DNA of 64,000 bases from positions 246,422 to 310,421 of the forward strand of contig CAKSLH010000003.1 in the NCBI GenBank assembly GCA_934466515.1. Reading direction: 5' to 3'. Positions 31,083-40,689 of this stretch are shown piece by piece; position 1 is the stretch's first letter, and the number at the start of each line of letters is the position of its first letter. A model generated the notes under the pieces. It did no database searches and was not told where the DNA came from. It saw only the letters and a program-made list of their open reading frames with translations. The position numbers were made by a program, and so were the translations under genes. The DNA is from an uncultured Eubacteriales bacterium. Its GTDB lineage: Bacteria > Bacillota > Clostridia > Oscillospirales > Acutalibacteraceae.

Positions 31083-32676
31083 AATAATATCTTTAATTCT
31101 CGCCCTGCTGATGGTTTTTTCTTTTTGCGGCTGTAAAAAGAAAAATAACGGAAATTCCGCAAGCTCCGATACAGCTTCGGACAGCGAAAAGCAATCTGTA
31201 AAGGCAAGCCTGCTCAGCAATTTTAACGATTCATTTGATCCCTTCACCGCCGCCACACCGCTTAATCGACAGCTTTGTAAGCTTTTATATGAACCGCTTG
31301 TAAAGGTAGGCGAAAATTTTGAGCCTGCTTATTGCCTTGCCGAAAGCGCCGAGATTTCTGCCAATCAGTGCACGGTAAAATTAAGGTCGGCTGTTTTTAC
31401 CGACGGCAGTGCAGTTAGCTCTTCGGATGTAGTATATTCTTATAATGCCGCAAAGGCTTCCGCAACATATTCCGCACAGCTTTATGAGGTTAAGGATGTT
31501 AAGGCGCAAGGTGCTGATACGGTGGTATTTAACCTTACAAGGTATGACAGATATTTTGCAAATCTCCTTGATTTTCCTATAATGAAATCGGGTTCGGATA
31601 ATGCCGCAAATTCGGACGGGGTAAAGCTCGCTCCCATCGGCTGCGGAAGATATAGGCTTGATAATGAGAATATGAAGCTTGTTTTAAACGATTCCTATTT
31701 CGGCGATAAGGGCGAAATTAAGGAAATCAGACTTATTCATGCTCCCGACGCGGAATCCGAAAGCCATTATGTCGAAATCGGCGCCTGCGATATTTATTAT
31801 GCCGACCTTTCCGACGGAAATATAGTCAGAATGAGCGGAAAAAAATGCGATGTTCAGCTTAATAATCTTGTTTATATAGGTATAAACGGAAATTCCGAAA
31901 TATTAAAGAATTCTTATCTGAGATACGCAATATCCTCAGCTATTGACAGGAATGCAATCTGCTCTCAGAGCTATTATACTAATGCCGAGCCTGCAAGAGG
32001 ATATCTTCACCCCTCATTTAAGCCTGCAAAACCACTTCAGACCATAAATTTTTCCTCGGATTTGCAAATAACAGTTGAGAATTTAGGCAAGATGGGTTAT
32101 AATAATTTAGATAACAGCGGTTACAGAGTAAACAGCGCCGGAAGACATATTACTCTTTCGCTCCTCGTAAATTCCGAAAATGCTTCGAGAAAAGCGGCGG
32201 CTTATCAGATAGCTTCCCAGCTTAAAGACGCGGGGATTGAGCTAAGAGTAATCGAAAAAAGCTTTGCGGAATATTCCGCGGACCTTGCCTCGGGTGCTTT
32301 TGAGCTTTATCTCGGAGAAATAAAAATTCTTAAGAATATGGATATTTCCCAGCTTGTAATGCAAGGCGGTTCGGCTGCGTTCGGCGTGGTCTATGATTTG
32401 CCTCAAAATGCGGAGGGGGAGCCACAGCAGGCCGATCCTGAAAATCAGACTTCGGCGCAGACTCCTGCAATATCGGTTGAGGATATTATAAACGGATTTT
32501 ATAACGGTACTTATTCCGCCGCCGATATCGAAAGTATCTTGCTTACGCAGATGCCGCAGATTCCCGTTTGCTACAGAAAGGGTCTTCTTTTCTATGATTC
32601 GGATATCGAAAGCGGTGTTGAGGCTACTGAAAGCGATATATATTTTTCAATCGAAAAGTATAAATATAAAAAATAA
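31069..32676 (+). CDS. Peptide/nickel-type ABC substrate-binding lipoprotein (orphan)
   Basis: A 535-residue SBP_bac_5 protein. A lipoprotein signal with the lipid-carrying Cys about residue 22 (FSFCGC) is followed by FDPFTAATPLNRQLCKLLYEPL, FTDGSAVSSSDVVYSY and AISSAIDRNAICSQ, typical of OppA/DppA. No permease or ATPase genes adjoin. It overlaps ymdB, so it may bind a ligand for another transporter or act as a sensor. A spacer before the C-terminal part (about 455-470, rich in E, P and Q) is unusual. Confidence 0.85.
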   Translation: MKKYRIISLILALLMVFSFCGCKKKNNGNSASSDTASDSEKQSVKASLLSNFNDSFDPFTAATPLNRQLCKLLYEPLVKVGENFEPAYCLAESAEISANQCTVKLRSAVFTDGSAVSSSDVVYSYNAAKASATYSAQLYEVKDVKAQGADTVVFNLTRYDRYFANLLDFPIMKSGSDNAANSDGVKLAPIGCGRYRLDNENMKLVLNDSYFGDKGEIKEIRLIHAPDAESESHYVEIGACDIYYADLSDGNIVRMSGKKCDVQLNNLVYIGINGNSEILKNSYLRYAISSAIDRNAICSQSYYTNAEPARGYLHPSFKPAKPLQTINFSSDLQITVENLGKMGYNNLDNSGYRVNSAGRHITLSLLVNSENASRKAAAYQIASQLKDAGIELRVIEKSFAEYSADLASGAFELYLGEIKILKNMDISQLVMQGGSAAFGVVYDLPQNAEGEPQQADPENQTSAQTPAISVEDIINGFYNGTYSAADIESILLTQMPQIPVCYRKGLLFYDSDIESGVEATESDIYFSIEKYKYKK

Positions 32677-32694
32677 ATCGGGAGGATTTAATTT

Positions 32695-33045
32695 ATGATA
32701 ACTTTTGAAACAATTAACGGAAAAATTGAGATTTCTCAGGAATACCTCTCAAAGCTTATCGGACACGCGGTTACATCGTGCTACGGTGTAGTCGGTATGA
32801 CGCCGAGCGGCAATAAACAGAAGATATTTAAAATGATTTCAAAGGATCCTTCGCTTGATACCGGTATTAAGGTAACCGGAAACAGCGACTGTCTTGATGT
32901 TGAGCTTCATATCGCCGTAAGCTACGGAATGAATATCAACGCGATAGCCGCAAGTATCACCGAAAAGGTAAGATATGTTGTTAAGTCAAATACCGGAATT
33001 GATGTCGATAAGGTCATCGTAAGGGTTGACGATATAAAGGAATAA
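32695..33045 (+). CDS. Asp23/Gls24 family envelope stress protein
   Basis: A 116-residue protein (YloU type): NGKIEISQEYLSKLIGHAV, YGVVGM and a late VRVDDI. Members localise near the membrane and respond to envelope stress. It precedes the dak2 gene, the normal Firmicutes order. Confidence 0.93.
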   Translation: MITFETINGKIEISQEYLSKLIGHAVTSCYGVVGMTPSGNKQKIFKMISKDPSLDTGIKVTGNSDCLDVELHIAVSYGMNINAIAASITEKVRYVVKSNTGIDVDKVIVRVDDIKE

Positions 33046-33084
33046 TTTAAAGCTCAAAACGCTTTTATAAGGAGTGCTTCACTT

Positions 33085-34761
33085 TTGTTAGACGGTAATT
33101 CACTGCGCGACGCGATAATATCCGCCGCAAATAATCTTTCAAATAACAGAAAAAGGGTTGACGATCTTAATGTCTTCCCCGTTCCGGACGGAGATACCGG
33201 TACAAATATGTCCATGACTCTTTCGAATTCCGTAAGAGAGCTTAAAAAGACTCAGAATGCCACCGCAGGCGAGATAGCCAAAATGAATGCTTCGGCTCTG
33301 CTTCGCGGCGCGAGAGGAAATTCGGGCGTTATAACCTCATTGCTTTTCCGCGGCTTTGCCAAAGGAATAGGCACCGATGAGTTCGTGACCGCCGAAAATA
33401 TTACAGCCGCATTTAAGCTCGGCGTTGAAGCGGCATATAAAGCCGTTATGAAGCCTACCGAGGGCACTATCCTCACGGTTGCGCGCGTAGCTTCGGAAAA
33501 AGCACAGTCAGCGCTGGACGAGGGTAAAAACGAGCTTGAGGTATTTTCTGCCGCAATTGAAGGCGCTAAAGAGGCTCTTGCATTCACTCCCGAACAGCTT
33601 CCTGCGCTTAAGAAGGCAGGCGTTGTCGACGCGGGCGGACAGGGCTTTGTACTTATCCTTGAGGGTATGATGTCGGTATTTTCGGGCAACGGGATTATCG
33701 CTTCTCAAAATACCGCAGAGGCGGCACCCGAGGCTGAGCAGACAAATGTCAGCGCCGCAGGCAGCTTTGAAACCGAAATAACCTTTACCTATTGCACCGA
33801 GTTTATAGTAAACCGTGATCCTAAGTGCGAAAAGGAGCCTAAGGCACTGCGGGCTTATCTTGAAAGTATAGGCGATTGCGTTGTTGTGGTTGATGACGAT
33901 GAGATAATCAAGGTTCATGTTCATACCGACCACCCGGGAAATGCTATTGAAAACGGTCTTACCTTCGGTCAGCTGGTTCACCTTAAAATAGAAAATATGC
34001 GCGATCAGCATGAGCGCGCTAAGCATGACGCGGAAAGCTCAAAGCAGCAGCCGACCACTAATGCAGACCTTACCGAAAAAATCGAGCCTGTCGAAATGAC
34101 AAAGCCCGTAGGCTTCGTTTCCGTCTGCGCAGGCGAAGGAATTGCCGAGCTTTTTAAAGACCTCGGCGTTGATACGGTAGTCAGCGGCGGACAGACCATG
34201 AATCCGAGCACCGACGATATTTTAAAGGCTATCGAGAGTACCCCTGCCGAAACTGTTTTCGTTCTTCCGAACAATAAGAATATTATAATGGCTGCCGAGC
34301 AGACCGTTCCGATAAGCACAAGAAAGGTTTTCGTTCTGCATACCCGTACAATTCCTCAGGGCGTAACCGCTATGCTTAATTTTGACGAATCGGCAAGCTC
34401 CGAAACCAACGCAATCGAAATGATGAAGGCGGCAGAAAAAATCGCTACCGGTCAGATAACCTTTGCCGCGCGAGATTCCGATTTTGACGGTCATAAGATT
34501 AAAAAAGGAGAGCTTTTGGCTCTTGCAAACGGTAAGGTTTCCTTTACCGATACCGTGCTTGATAAAGCCGCAGTCCGTTTAGTCCGCCAGCTTATGAATA
34601 AAAACAGCGAGTTTATAACCGTTATGTACGGCGAGGATGTAACCGACGAGCAGGCAGAGGTTTTAGAGGCAATTTTGAATGAAAAATTCGGATCCAAAGC
34701 CGAAGTAACCTTTATAAAGGGCGGTCAGCCGATTTATTATCTTATAATTTCCGTAGAGTGA
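33085..34761 (+). CDS. DAK2/DegV domain protein (FakA/YloV type)
   Basis: A 558-residue protein. The N-terminal DAK2 kinase domain has NVFPVPDGDTGTNMSMT and LRGARGNSGVI, and DAGGQGFVLILEGM ends it. The C-terminal half matches the FakA middle and DegV-like regions (SVCAGEGIAELFKDLGVDT, LPNNKNI). FakA kinases phosphorylate fatty acids bound to FakB. The start is a TTG at 33085 behind aaggag. No fakB gene adjoins. Confidence 0.9.
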   Translation: MLDGNSLRDAIISAANNLSNNRKRVDDLNVFPVPDGDTGTNMSMTLSNSVRELKKTQNATAGEIAKMNASALLRGARGNSGVITSLLFRGFAKGIGTDEFVTAENITAAFKLGVEAAYKAVMKPTEGTILTVARVASEKAQSALDEGKNELEVFSAAIEGAKEALAFTPEQLPALKKAGVVDAGGQGFVLILEGMMSVFSGNGIIASQNTAEAAPEAEQTNVSAAGSFETEITFTYCTEFIVNRDPKCEKEPKALRAYLESIGDCVVVVDDDEIIKVHVHTDHPGNAIENGLTFGQLVHLKIENMRDQHERAKHDAESSKQQPTTNADLTEKIEPVEMTKPVGFVSVCAGEGIAELFKDLGVDTVVSGGQTMNPSTDDILKAIESTPAETVFVLPNNKNIIMAAEQTVPISTRKVFVLHTRTIPQGVTAMLNFDESASSETNAIEMMKAAEKIATGQITFAARDSDFDGHKIKKGELLALANGKVSFTDTVLDKAAVRLVRQLMNKNSEFITVMYGEDVTDEQAEVLEAILNEKFGSKAEVTFIKGGQPIYYLIISVE

Positions 34762-34768
34762 GAAAATT

Positions 34769-36805
34769 ATGTCTGATTTGAATTCCGACATCCGTTTTTT
34801 AAAGGGCGTGGGTGAAAAGCGCGCCGCAGTTCTCTATAATATGGGCATCGATACTATCGGTGCCCTTTTGCGTTATTATCCGAGAGATTATAAGGATTTT
34901 TCTTCTCCCGTTCCGCTTGCAAACTGTATGGGTGAAGAAAAGATATGTATTAAGGCAAGAATTATTTCACCGATTTTGGAGCATTATATCAGGAAAAATA
35001 TGACGCTTTTTAAGTTTAATATCTCCGATTCAACCGCCGTCTGCTCGGTAACGCTTTTTAATAATAAATATCTTGCTTCGTCGCTTCATGAGGGAAGCGA
35101 GTACCTTTTTTACGGAAAGATAACCGACGGCGGAAATTTCCTGCCTTCCCTTGTTTCGCCCGAAATCAGCCCTGTTGGCGCTAAAGGTATTCACCCCGTT
35201 TATAAGGCAAGCGATAAAATGTCGTCAAAGGCCTTGGAAAAGCTTGTAAAAACAGCTTTTTCATGCGGCTTCCCCGATGACCCGATTCCTCTTGAAATAA
35301 GGGAAAAATATAAGCTTTGTCCGCTTTGCGACGCACTTATGAATATCCATTTCCCGAAAAACTTTGAGGCGCTTAAAAGAGCTGAAAGAAGGCTTGTTTT
35401 TGAAGAGCTGTTTGTCCTTCAAACGGGGCTTATGCGCTTGAAATGCCAAAAAAAGCAGGAACAGAGTCCTGTCATAAAAGAAGATTATACAAATGAATTT
35501 TTATCTCTTTTGCCTTTTTCGCTCACTTCGGCGCAGTTAAAAGCTATAAATGACTGTGTAAAGGATATGTCGGGCAAAAATAAAATGAACAGGCTTGTTG
35601 AGGGCGATGTCGGAAGCGGAAAGACCGCCGTTGCCGCGGCACTTATATATAATACCGTTAAAAACGGCTTTCAGGCAGCCATGATGGCTCCCACGGAAAT
35701 TTTAGCCGAACAGCATTATAAAACGCTGAGCAATTTTTTTAAGGATACCGATATATCCGTTTGCCTGCTTACAGGCTCGGTAACGAAGCTTAAAAAAACT
35801 AAGCTTAAAGAACAGCTTAAATCAGGTGAAATAAATGTCGCCGTCGGAACGCACGCTCTTTTGACCGACGATACCGAATTTTTAAATGCAGGGCTTTTTA
35901 TTACCGACGAACAGCACCGCTTCGGCGTGGCTCAGCGTGCCGCTCTGGCGCAAAAGGGCAGAGTTGTTAATACTCTTGTAATGTCCGCAACTCCTATTCC
36001 GAGAACCTTAGGACTTGTGATTTACGGAGACCTTGATATAAGTATTATCGACGAATATCCGAAGGGCAGACAGAAAATCGAAACCTATCTGATAGACTCG
36101 CGTATCAGAGCGCGCGCGTTCAATTATGTTAAAAAGCACCTTGACGAGGGCAGACAGGGCTATATAGTCTGTCCGCTTGTAGAAGATGGCGAAACGGACG
36201 AAGGAATTGTAAACGCGCAGGATTATTTTGAAAAGCTTAAAAACGGACCTTTTTCAGATTACAGTGTAGGACTTATTCACGGCAAAATGAAGCCGAGTCA
36301 AAAAGAAAAGGTCATGCGGCAGTTTAAGGACGGCGAAATAGATTTGCTTGTCTGCACTACCGTAATCGAGGTCGGAATAGATGTGCCGAATGCCGCAATT
36401 ATGATTATCGAAAATGCCGAGCGTTTCGGGCTTTCTCAGCTTCATCAGCTGAGAGGAAGAATAGGTAGAGGCGGATTTAAATCGACCTGCATTCTTATTT
36501 CCGACGCTAAAAACAAAATAACCTTAGAAAGGCTCGGTGTCATAAAGCAAAATTCGGACGGATTTAAAATTGCCGAGGAGGATATGAGACTGCGCGGCCC
36601 CGGTGACTTTTTGGGTAAAAGACAGCACGGTCTGCCCGAGCTTAAAATCGCCGACCTCTTTGCCGATACCGCTTCGCTAAAGGCGGCAGGGGAATCTGCA
36701 AAGTATATTTTAAGCTCCGACCCCGAGCTTAAGTCCGCTGAAAACAGTGCGCTTAAGAAAGAAATAAATAATCTTTATAAAAAGCTTGAAAACACTCAAA
36801 ATTAA
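34769..36805 (+). CDS. recG: ATP-dependent DNA helicase RecG
   Basis: A 678-residue branch-migrating helicase. The wedge (OB) domain (about 1-200) opens LKGVGEKRAAVLYNMGI. Walker A is EGDVGSGKTAVA, then APTEILAEQHY, the DEQH box in ITDEQHRFGV, MSATPIPRTL and QLRGRIGRG. It processes stalled forks and Holliday junctions. It follows dak2 by seven bases. Confidence 0.96.
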   Translation: MSDLNSDIRFLKGVGEKRAAVLYNMGIDTIGALLRYYPRDYKDFSSPVPLANCMGEEKICIKARIISPILEHYIRKNMTLFKFNISDSTAVCSVTLFNNKYLASSLHEGSEYLFYGKITDGGNFLPSLVSPEISPVGAKGIHPVYKASDKMSSKALEKLVKTAFSCGFPDDPIPLEIREKYKLCPLCDALMNIHFPKNFEALKRAERRLVFEELFVLQTGLMRLKCQKKQEQSPVIKEDYTNEFLSLLPFSLTSAQLKAINDCVKDMSGKNKMNRLVEGDVGSGKTAVAAALIYNTVKNGFQAAMMAPTEILAEQHYKTLSNFFKDTDISVCLLTGSVTKLKKTKLKEQLKSGEINVAVGTHALLTDDTEFLNAGLFITDEQHRFGVAQRAALAQKGRVVNTLVMSATPIPRTLGLVIYGDLDISIIDEYPKGRQKIETYLIDSRIRARAFNYVKKHLDEGRQGYIVCPLVEDGETDEGIVNAQDYFEKLKNGPFSDYSVGLIHGKMKPSQKEKVMRQFKDGEIDLLVCTTVIEVGIDVPNAAIMIIENAERFGLSQLHQLRGRIGRGGFKSTCILISDAKNKITLERLGVIKQNSDGFKIAEEDMRLRGPGDFLGKRQHGLPELKIADLFADTASLKAAGESAKYILSSDPELKSAENSALKKEINNLYKKLENTQN

Positions 36806-36808
36806 GTA

Positions 36809-36836
36809 TTGACAAAACCGTCTTTTATGGTATAAT
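36809..36836 (+). promoter_or_regulatory. tRNA promoter
   Basis: TTGACA (36809-36814), 16 bases and TATAAT (36831-36836), about 34 bases before the tRNA. Confidence 0.85.
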
Positions 36837-36869
36837 AATTATTGCTTGACTGATGTATTTCAGTCATTC

Positions 36870-36946
36870 GGACCAATAGCTCAGTTGGTTAGAGCAACCG
36901 GCTCATAACCGGTCGGTCCGGGGTTCGAGTCCCTGTTGGTCCACCA
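36870..36946 (+). tRNA. tRNA with CAT anticodon (probably Ile2, possibly Met)
   Basis: A 77-base tRNA with encoded CCA. Acceptor GGACCAA pairs with TTGGTCC. The anticodon stem ACCGG/CCGGT carries loop CTCATAA, anticodon CAT. The GGCTCATAACC arm and the acceptor resemble Bacillus tRNA-Ile2, whose C34 becomes lysidine, but elongator tRNA-Met is not excluded by eye. Confidence 0.9.
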
Positions 36947-36947
36947 A

Positions 36948-36994
36948 AAGAACCGGCAATCTTCCTAATAAGATTGCCGATTCTTTTATTTTTC
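36948..36994 (+). terminator. Terminator after the CAT tRNA
   Basis: A long stem (about 36948-36963 with 36970-36987, one mismatch) is followed by a T-rich run. Confidence 0.85.
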
Positions 36995-37094
36995 ACTCTT
37001 CTCTTAAATTGAAGACTGTATATTAAAAACATATAACGCAATATTTGCAAAACCATGCATAAATTTATAGATAATTTTTTTATATCTCATTCAC

Positions 37095-37135
37095 AAAAAT
37101 CTCCATCTGCTAGGATGGAGATTTTTATTTTTTTA
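37095..37135. terminator. Terminator for the AraC-family gene (bidirectional)
   Basis: A perfect 13-bp stem (37095-37107 with 37114-37126), six-base loop, with T runs on both strands, adjacent to the stop of the minus-strand AraC gene. Confidence 0.85.
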
Positions 37136-37145
37136 TTTTATTTAG

Positions 37146-37961
37146 TTATTTGTTTGAAATATTAAGATTTTTTATATATTCGCTCGGTGAAGTGCCCGTA
37201 AATTTTGTGAAATTACGGTTGAAAGAACGGATAGAGTTAAATCCGCTCTCAAAGGCAATTTTGGAAAAATTTTGTTCTCCGCCCGAAATAAGAAGAATGG
37301 ACTCATTAATGCGCAATTGATTTATACACTCACTAAAGCTGATTTTCAAAGTATTGTTGAACACCTGAGATACATAAGATTTGCTGATGTTAAGATCGGA
37401 AGCAATCTTTTCTATAGAAATATCCTCTTTAAAATGCTCGTTGCAGTATATAAGAACATTTTGCGGAATATTCGCATTTGAAGAATGATTATCGGGAATC
37501 AAAGTAAGCTGTGGCAAAACAATTGAAAGAAGCAGTAAAAGATATGCTTCTATAATTTGCAATCGGTATTTTGTGGAAGAAATTTGTAATTCGTGTATTT
37601 TTTCTACATATTGCGAAATGTCATTATAGTCGATTTGAATGATCGGATTTTCTATCCTGTTCTGTCTGAAAATTGAATTGAAAGATGAAATAAGTGAATC
37701 GTTGAATATTATTGTGGCAGCAAAAAGATTGCTGTCTTTTTTGTCTTTAAAAGAGTGGATTTGATACGGAGTTATCAAATAAGCCTGACCGGACGAAACA
37801 TCATATTCTTTATCGTTAACTTTAAGTCGGGTACTTCCCTGTAAAATGTATCCGAATTCAAGGTATTTATGCAAATGGCTATGGTAAGTAAGACTTTGAA
37901 CAAAGCCGGTATCTAAAATCTCTTTATCATTTTCAAAAAACAGCATTTGATGAACTTCCAA
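37146..37961 (-). CDS. AraC family transcriptional regulator with cupin domain
   Basis: A 271-residue regulator. The N-terminal cupin (about 20-110, HSHLHKYLEFGYILQGS and AYLITPYQIHSF) probably binds a sugar. Two helix-turn-helix motifs form the C-terminal domain (EKIASDLNISKSYVSQVFNNT and IAFESGFNSIRSFNRNFTK in two parts). The start is TTG 37961, nine bases after ggag. It is divergent from the 25-kb glycan locus, whose first promoter has a good -10 but poor -35, fitting AraC activation. Confidence 0.92.
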   Translation of the reverse strand: MEVHQMLFFENDKEILDTGFVQSLTYHSHLHKYLEFGYILQGSTRLKVNDKEYDVSSGQAYLITPYQIHSFKDKKDSNLFAATIIFNDSLISSFNSIFRQNRIENPIIQIDYNDISQYVEKIHELQISSTKYRLQIIEAYLLLLLSIVLPQLTLIPDNHSSNANIPQNVLIYCNEHFKEDISIEKIASDLNISKSYVSQVFNNTLKISFSECINQLRINESILLISGGEQNFSKIAFESGFNSIRSFNRNFTKFTGTSPSEYIKNLNISNK

Positions 37962-38025
37962 ATTTTTCCACTCCTTTCGCTTTTTTCAATCCAATTATAG
38001 CATCTGAATTTTCTTAATGCAAGAT

Positions 38026-38136
38026 AATTGTAACAATTTAACATAAGTAAATATTTCCAAGAATATAATGTGTAATTTATGACCATATCTATCGTTTTAT
38101 TGGCTAGAAGCATAAGTTTTGTTGTGGTAATATAAT
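38026..38136 (+). promoter_or_regulatory. Intergenic control region of the glycan locus
   Basis: A -10-like TATAAT lies at 38131-38136 with no good -35 at the right distance. A short palindrome AATTG-TAA-CAATT lies at 38026-38038. The layout suits activator-dependent start of transcription, but the AraC site is not identified. Confidence 0.35.
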
Positions 38137-38164
38137 AATGTAACAAAAAAGGGAGGCCGATTTA

Positions 38165-39736
38165 ATGAAAATGATATTAAAAAGTATAAAAAAATTAAAA
38201 AGCTTAAGTGCAGTGGTTTTAATATCAACTATTTTGGTATTTCAGATAACAGGCGGAACTGTTGTTTCTGCGGCTTCATATGAAGGCAAAGGAACAAAAT
38301 CCAGTCCGTATCTTGTAACAAATGCCGAACAGCTTGACGGCATGAGGAACAAGCTTTCAGCTCATTATAAGTTGGCAAACACTATAGATATGTCGTCGGT
38401 TGCGAATTTTACACCTATCGGAGATAACAGTAAGGAATTTACCGGCAGCTTTACCTGCGATAAGGGAAGCGACGGAAAGCCTCTTTATATTATAAAGAAT
38501 TTAACTGTTAACCCTCAGTTGACTGGATGCACAAAGGCAGAAAAATTTTCAGGCTATAAGGGCGATGATAAACCGTCCGGATGGGAAATAGGACTTTTCG
38601 GCAGCACAAAGGGAGCAACACTTGAAAATATTGTCGTACTGAATGCAAATGTTACAAGTCCCGTTGAAGGCCTTTCTTCTATGAACAGCGACTGGTCCGG
38701 AAATGCAGGTACAGCTCAGCAGGGAACGGGAATTTTAATCGGTTTTGCAGTCAATACAACTGTTAAGGGCTGTGGAAGCAGCGGAACAGTAACCTCTAAG
38801 TCCAACAATACCGGCGGACTAATAGGAGCTTTAACCGGCAAATCTACTCTCAGCAGAAGCTATTCCTACGCAACCGTTACTTCGACGGGTACTTGGAGTG
38901 CAGGCGGACTTTTGGGTTCAACTGAAACACAATGGGGAAAATATGTAGCCAATGTTAAGATAAGCGAGTGCTTTTATAACGGAACTTTTTCCGGCGGTGT
39001 TACCGGTGCAGGAGCATTTTGCGGGCCTGCTCCTTCTAAGGATAAAAGTACCGGCGACAGTGTGACAGTTGAAAACTGTTGGGCAGGAGGAACTGTAAAA
39101 ACGGCTTCATCGGGATGCTTTTTCGGAACCGATAATCTTAATACTATAGATGATGTTGATTTTAATTATGTTAAGAATTGTTACACTCTTTGCAAAATTG
39201 AGGGAAGAACAAAAGCTCAAACCAATAAAAAGGTTACGAACAACTGCTATATAACCGATGAACCGGGAGGTCTTGAAATCGGCTTTGCGGCTGCAAGTAT
39301 GGCAGAAATAAATGCGGCATATAAAAATATTTCCGTTTGGACTGTTACCGACGGCGCTTATCCTCAGCTTAAAAATATTAATGCTGTAAACGATGCTTCG
39401 GCTTATACCCCCGGAGCGGCTCAGCAAAGCAATTCCGATAATCAGGATTCTAAGACCGATTCAGATACGGCGGCTGCCGATAATACCGACGATACGCAAT
39501 CAGATACAAAAAAGTCTGCAGATCAAACCGGAGTAAATGTCGTTGTCAACGATAAGCTTACAGCAATGGGAACAGCTGAGCTGGTTTTAATAATCGTTCT
39601 GGTTATTGCTTTTGTTGCTCTTTCGGCATTCGGCGTCTGGACGATAATACTTATAAGAAAATTCCTTTCTGCAAATGCGGTTAAAGAAATAAAAAACGAA
39701 GACGCGGATAAAGTGGATGTTAATTCCGATAATTAA
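38165..39736 (+). CDS. Surface protein with repetitive beta-helix region and C-terminal anchor
   Basis: A 523-residue protein, first gene of the locus. A signal peptide (1 to about 36, ending VVSAAS) is followed by a repetitive beta region with recurring GGLIGALTG, GGLLGSTET, GIGILIGFAV-like turns and VxNCYxxxxx/VENCWAGG units, similar to GLUG-type repeats. A low-complexity acidic linker (about 420-460, rich in D, T and S) leads to one membrane helix (AELVLIIVLVIAFVALSAFG) and a charged tail. It is probably a membrane-anchored carbohydrate-binding or adhesion protein. No catalytic motif is seen. Confidence 0.75.
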   Translation: MKMILKSIKKLKSLSAVVLISTILVFQITGGTVVSAASYEGKGTKSSPYLVTNAEQLDGMRNKLSAHYKLANTIDMSSVANFTPIGDNSKEFTGSFTCDKGSDGKPLYIIKNLTVNPQLTGCTKAEKFSGYKGDDKPSGWEIGLFGSTKGATLENIVVLNANVTSPVEGLSSMNSDWSGNAGTAQQGTGILIGFAVNTTVKGCGSSGTVTSKSNNTGGLIGALTGKSTLSRSYSYATVTSTGTWSAGGLLGSTETQWGKYVANVKISECFYNGTFSGGVTGAGAFCGPAPSKDKSTGDSVTVENCWAGGTVKTASSGCFFGTDNLNTIDDVDFNYVKNCYTLCKIEGRTKAQTNKKVTNNCYITDEPGGLEIGFAAASMAEINAAYKNISVWTVTDGAYPQLKNINAVNDASAYTPGAAQQSNSDNQDSKTDSDTAAADNTDDTQSDTKKSADQTGVNVVVNDKLTAMGTAELVLIIVLVIAFVALSAFGVWTIILIRKFLSANAVKEIKNEDADKVDVNSDN

Positions 39737-39747
39737 GAGGTAACAAG

Positions 39748-40677
39748 ATGGTCAATATTCGTAAAAAAAATAAACTTGGGGGAGCAGGCGAAAGATTTGC
39801 ATGCAATATGCTTTGCCTGCCGGGTTTGCTCTCTCTTGTTTTATTTCACTTTGTACCGGTTTTCGGTATAATACTTGCCTTTAAGAAATACAGCTATTCA
39901 AAAGGCATTCTCGGAAGTGATTGGGTAGGATTTAAAAACTTTGAATTCTTTTTCAAATCAAATGATATGGTAAGAATTTTAAGAAATACAGTCCTTTATA
40001 ATGTTGCGTGGATGCTGCTTGTAAACATCTTTTTGGGTATTGTTGTGGCAATCCTTTTATATGAAGTTAAAAGCCGCTGGGCTAATAAGCTTTATCAGAC
40101 CTCTATGCTTATTCCGAACTTTATTTCATGGGTTGCTGTGGCATACATAGGTTATATTTTACTCAGTCCTACAGAAGGCGTTTTGAATAAGGCTATTGTA
40201 GCAATGGGCGGAACTGCGGTCAAATGGTATTCAGAGCCGTCCTATTGGCCCGCAATCCTTACATTCTTTGCAGTATGGAAGGATGTCGGAATGGCAAGCC
40301 TTTACTATTATGCTTCGCTTCTGAGTATTGATACTACTCTTTATGAAGCTGCATCTATTGACGGAGCAGGAAGATTTAAGCAAATTATGACAATATCTAT
40401 TCCCGAATGCTTGCCGATGATGTGTATGGTACTTATTCTCAGAATGGGACAGGTAATGAATATAGGTATGGATATATTCTATCAGGTTCCTATGCAGCAA
40501 AGCGCGCTTTATGAAACAACAGATGTTATTTCAACCTATCTTTACCGCGGCCTTGCCAGCGGCGATATAGGAACAACCGCCGCTGTAGGCTTGTTCCAGT
40601 CGCTTATCGGTGTAGTTTTACTGTTTGCAACCAATATGATAATCAAAAGGGTAAATCCCGAAAATGCGGTTTTGTAA
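39748..40677 (+). CDS. ABC sugar transporter permease (LplB/YteP type)
   Basis: A 309-residue permease with about six helices. FVPVFGIILAFKKYSYSKGILGS and VGFKNF at the start and the ATPase-contact EAA loop EAASIDGAGRFKQIMTISIPE are family hallmarks of the LplB/YteP group that imports large oligosaccharides. It works with the next two genes. No ATPase gene is present, as usual for this class, which relies on a shared MsmX-type ATPase. Confidence 0.92.
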   Translation: MVNIRKKNKLGGAGERFACNMLCLPGLLSLVLFHFVPVFGIILAFKKYSYSKGILGSDWVGFKNFEFFFKSNDMVRILRNTVLYNVAWMLLVNIFLGIVVAILLYEVKSRWANKLYQTSMLIPNFISWVAVAYIGYILLSPTEGVLNKAIVAMGGTAVKWYSEPSYWPAILTFFAVWKDVGMASLYYYASLLSIDTTLYEAASIDGAGRFKQIMTISIPECLPMMCMVLILRMGQVMNIGMDIFYQVPMQQSALYETTDVISTYLYRGLASGDIGTTAAVGLFQSLIGVVLLFATNMIIKRVNPENAVL

Positions 40678-40689
40678 GGGGTGAATAAT

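Noticed and set aside
38131..38136. A strong constitutive promoter before the glycan locus
   Set aside because: TATAAT is present but no acceptable -35 lies 15-19 bases upstream, so it is more likely activator dependent.
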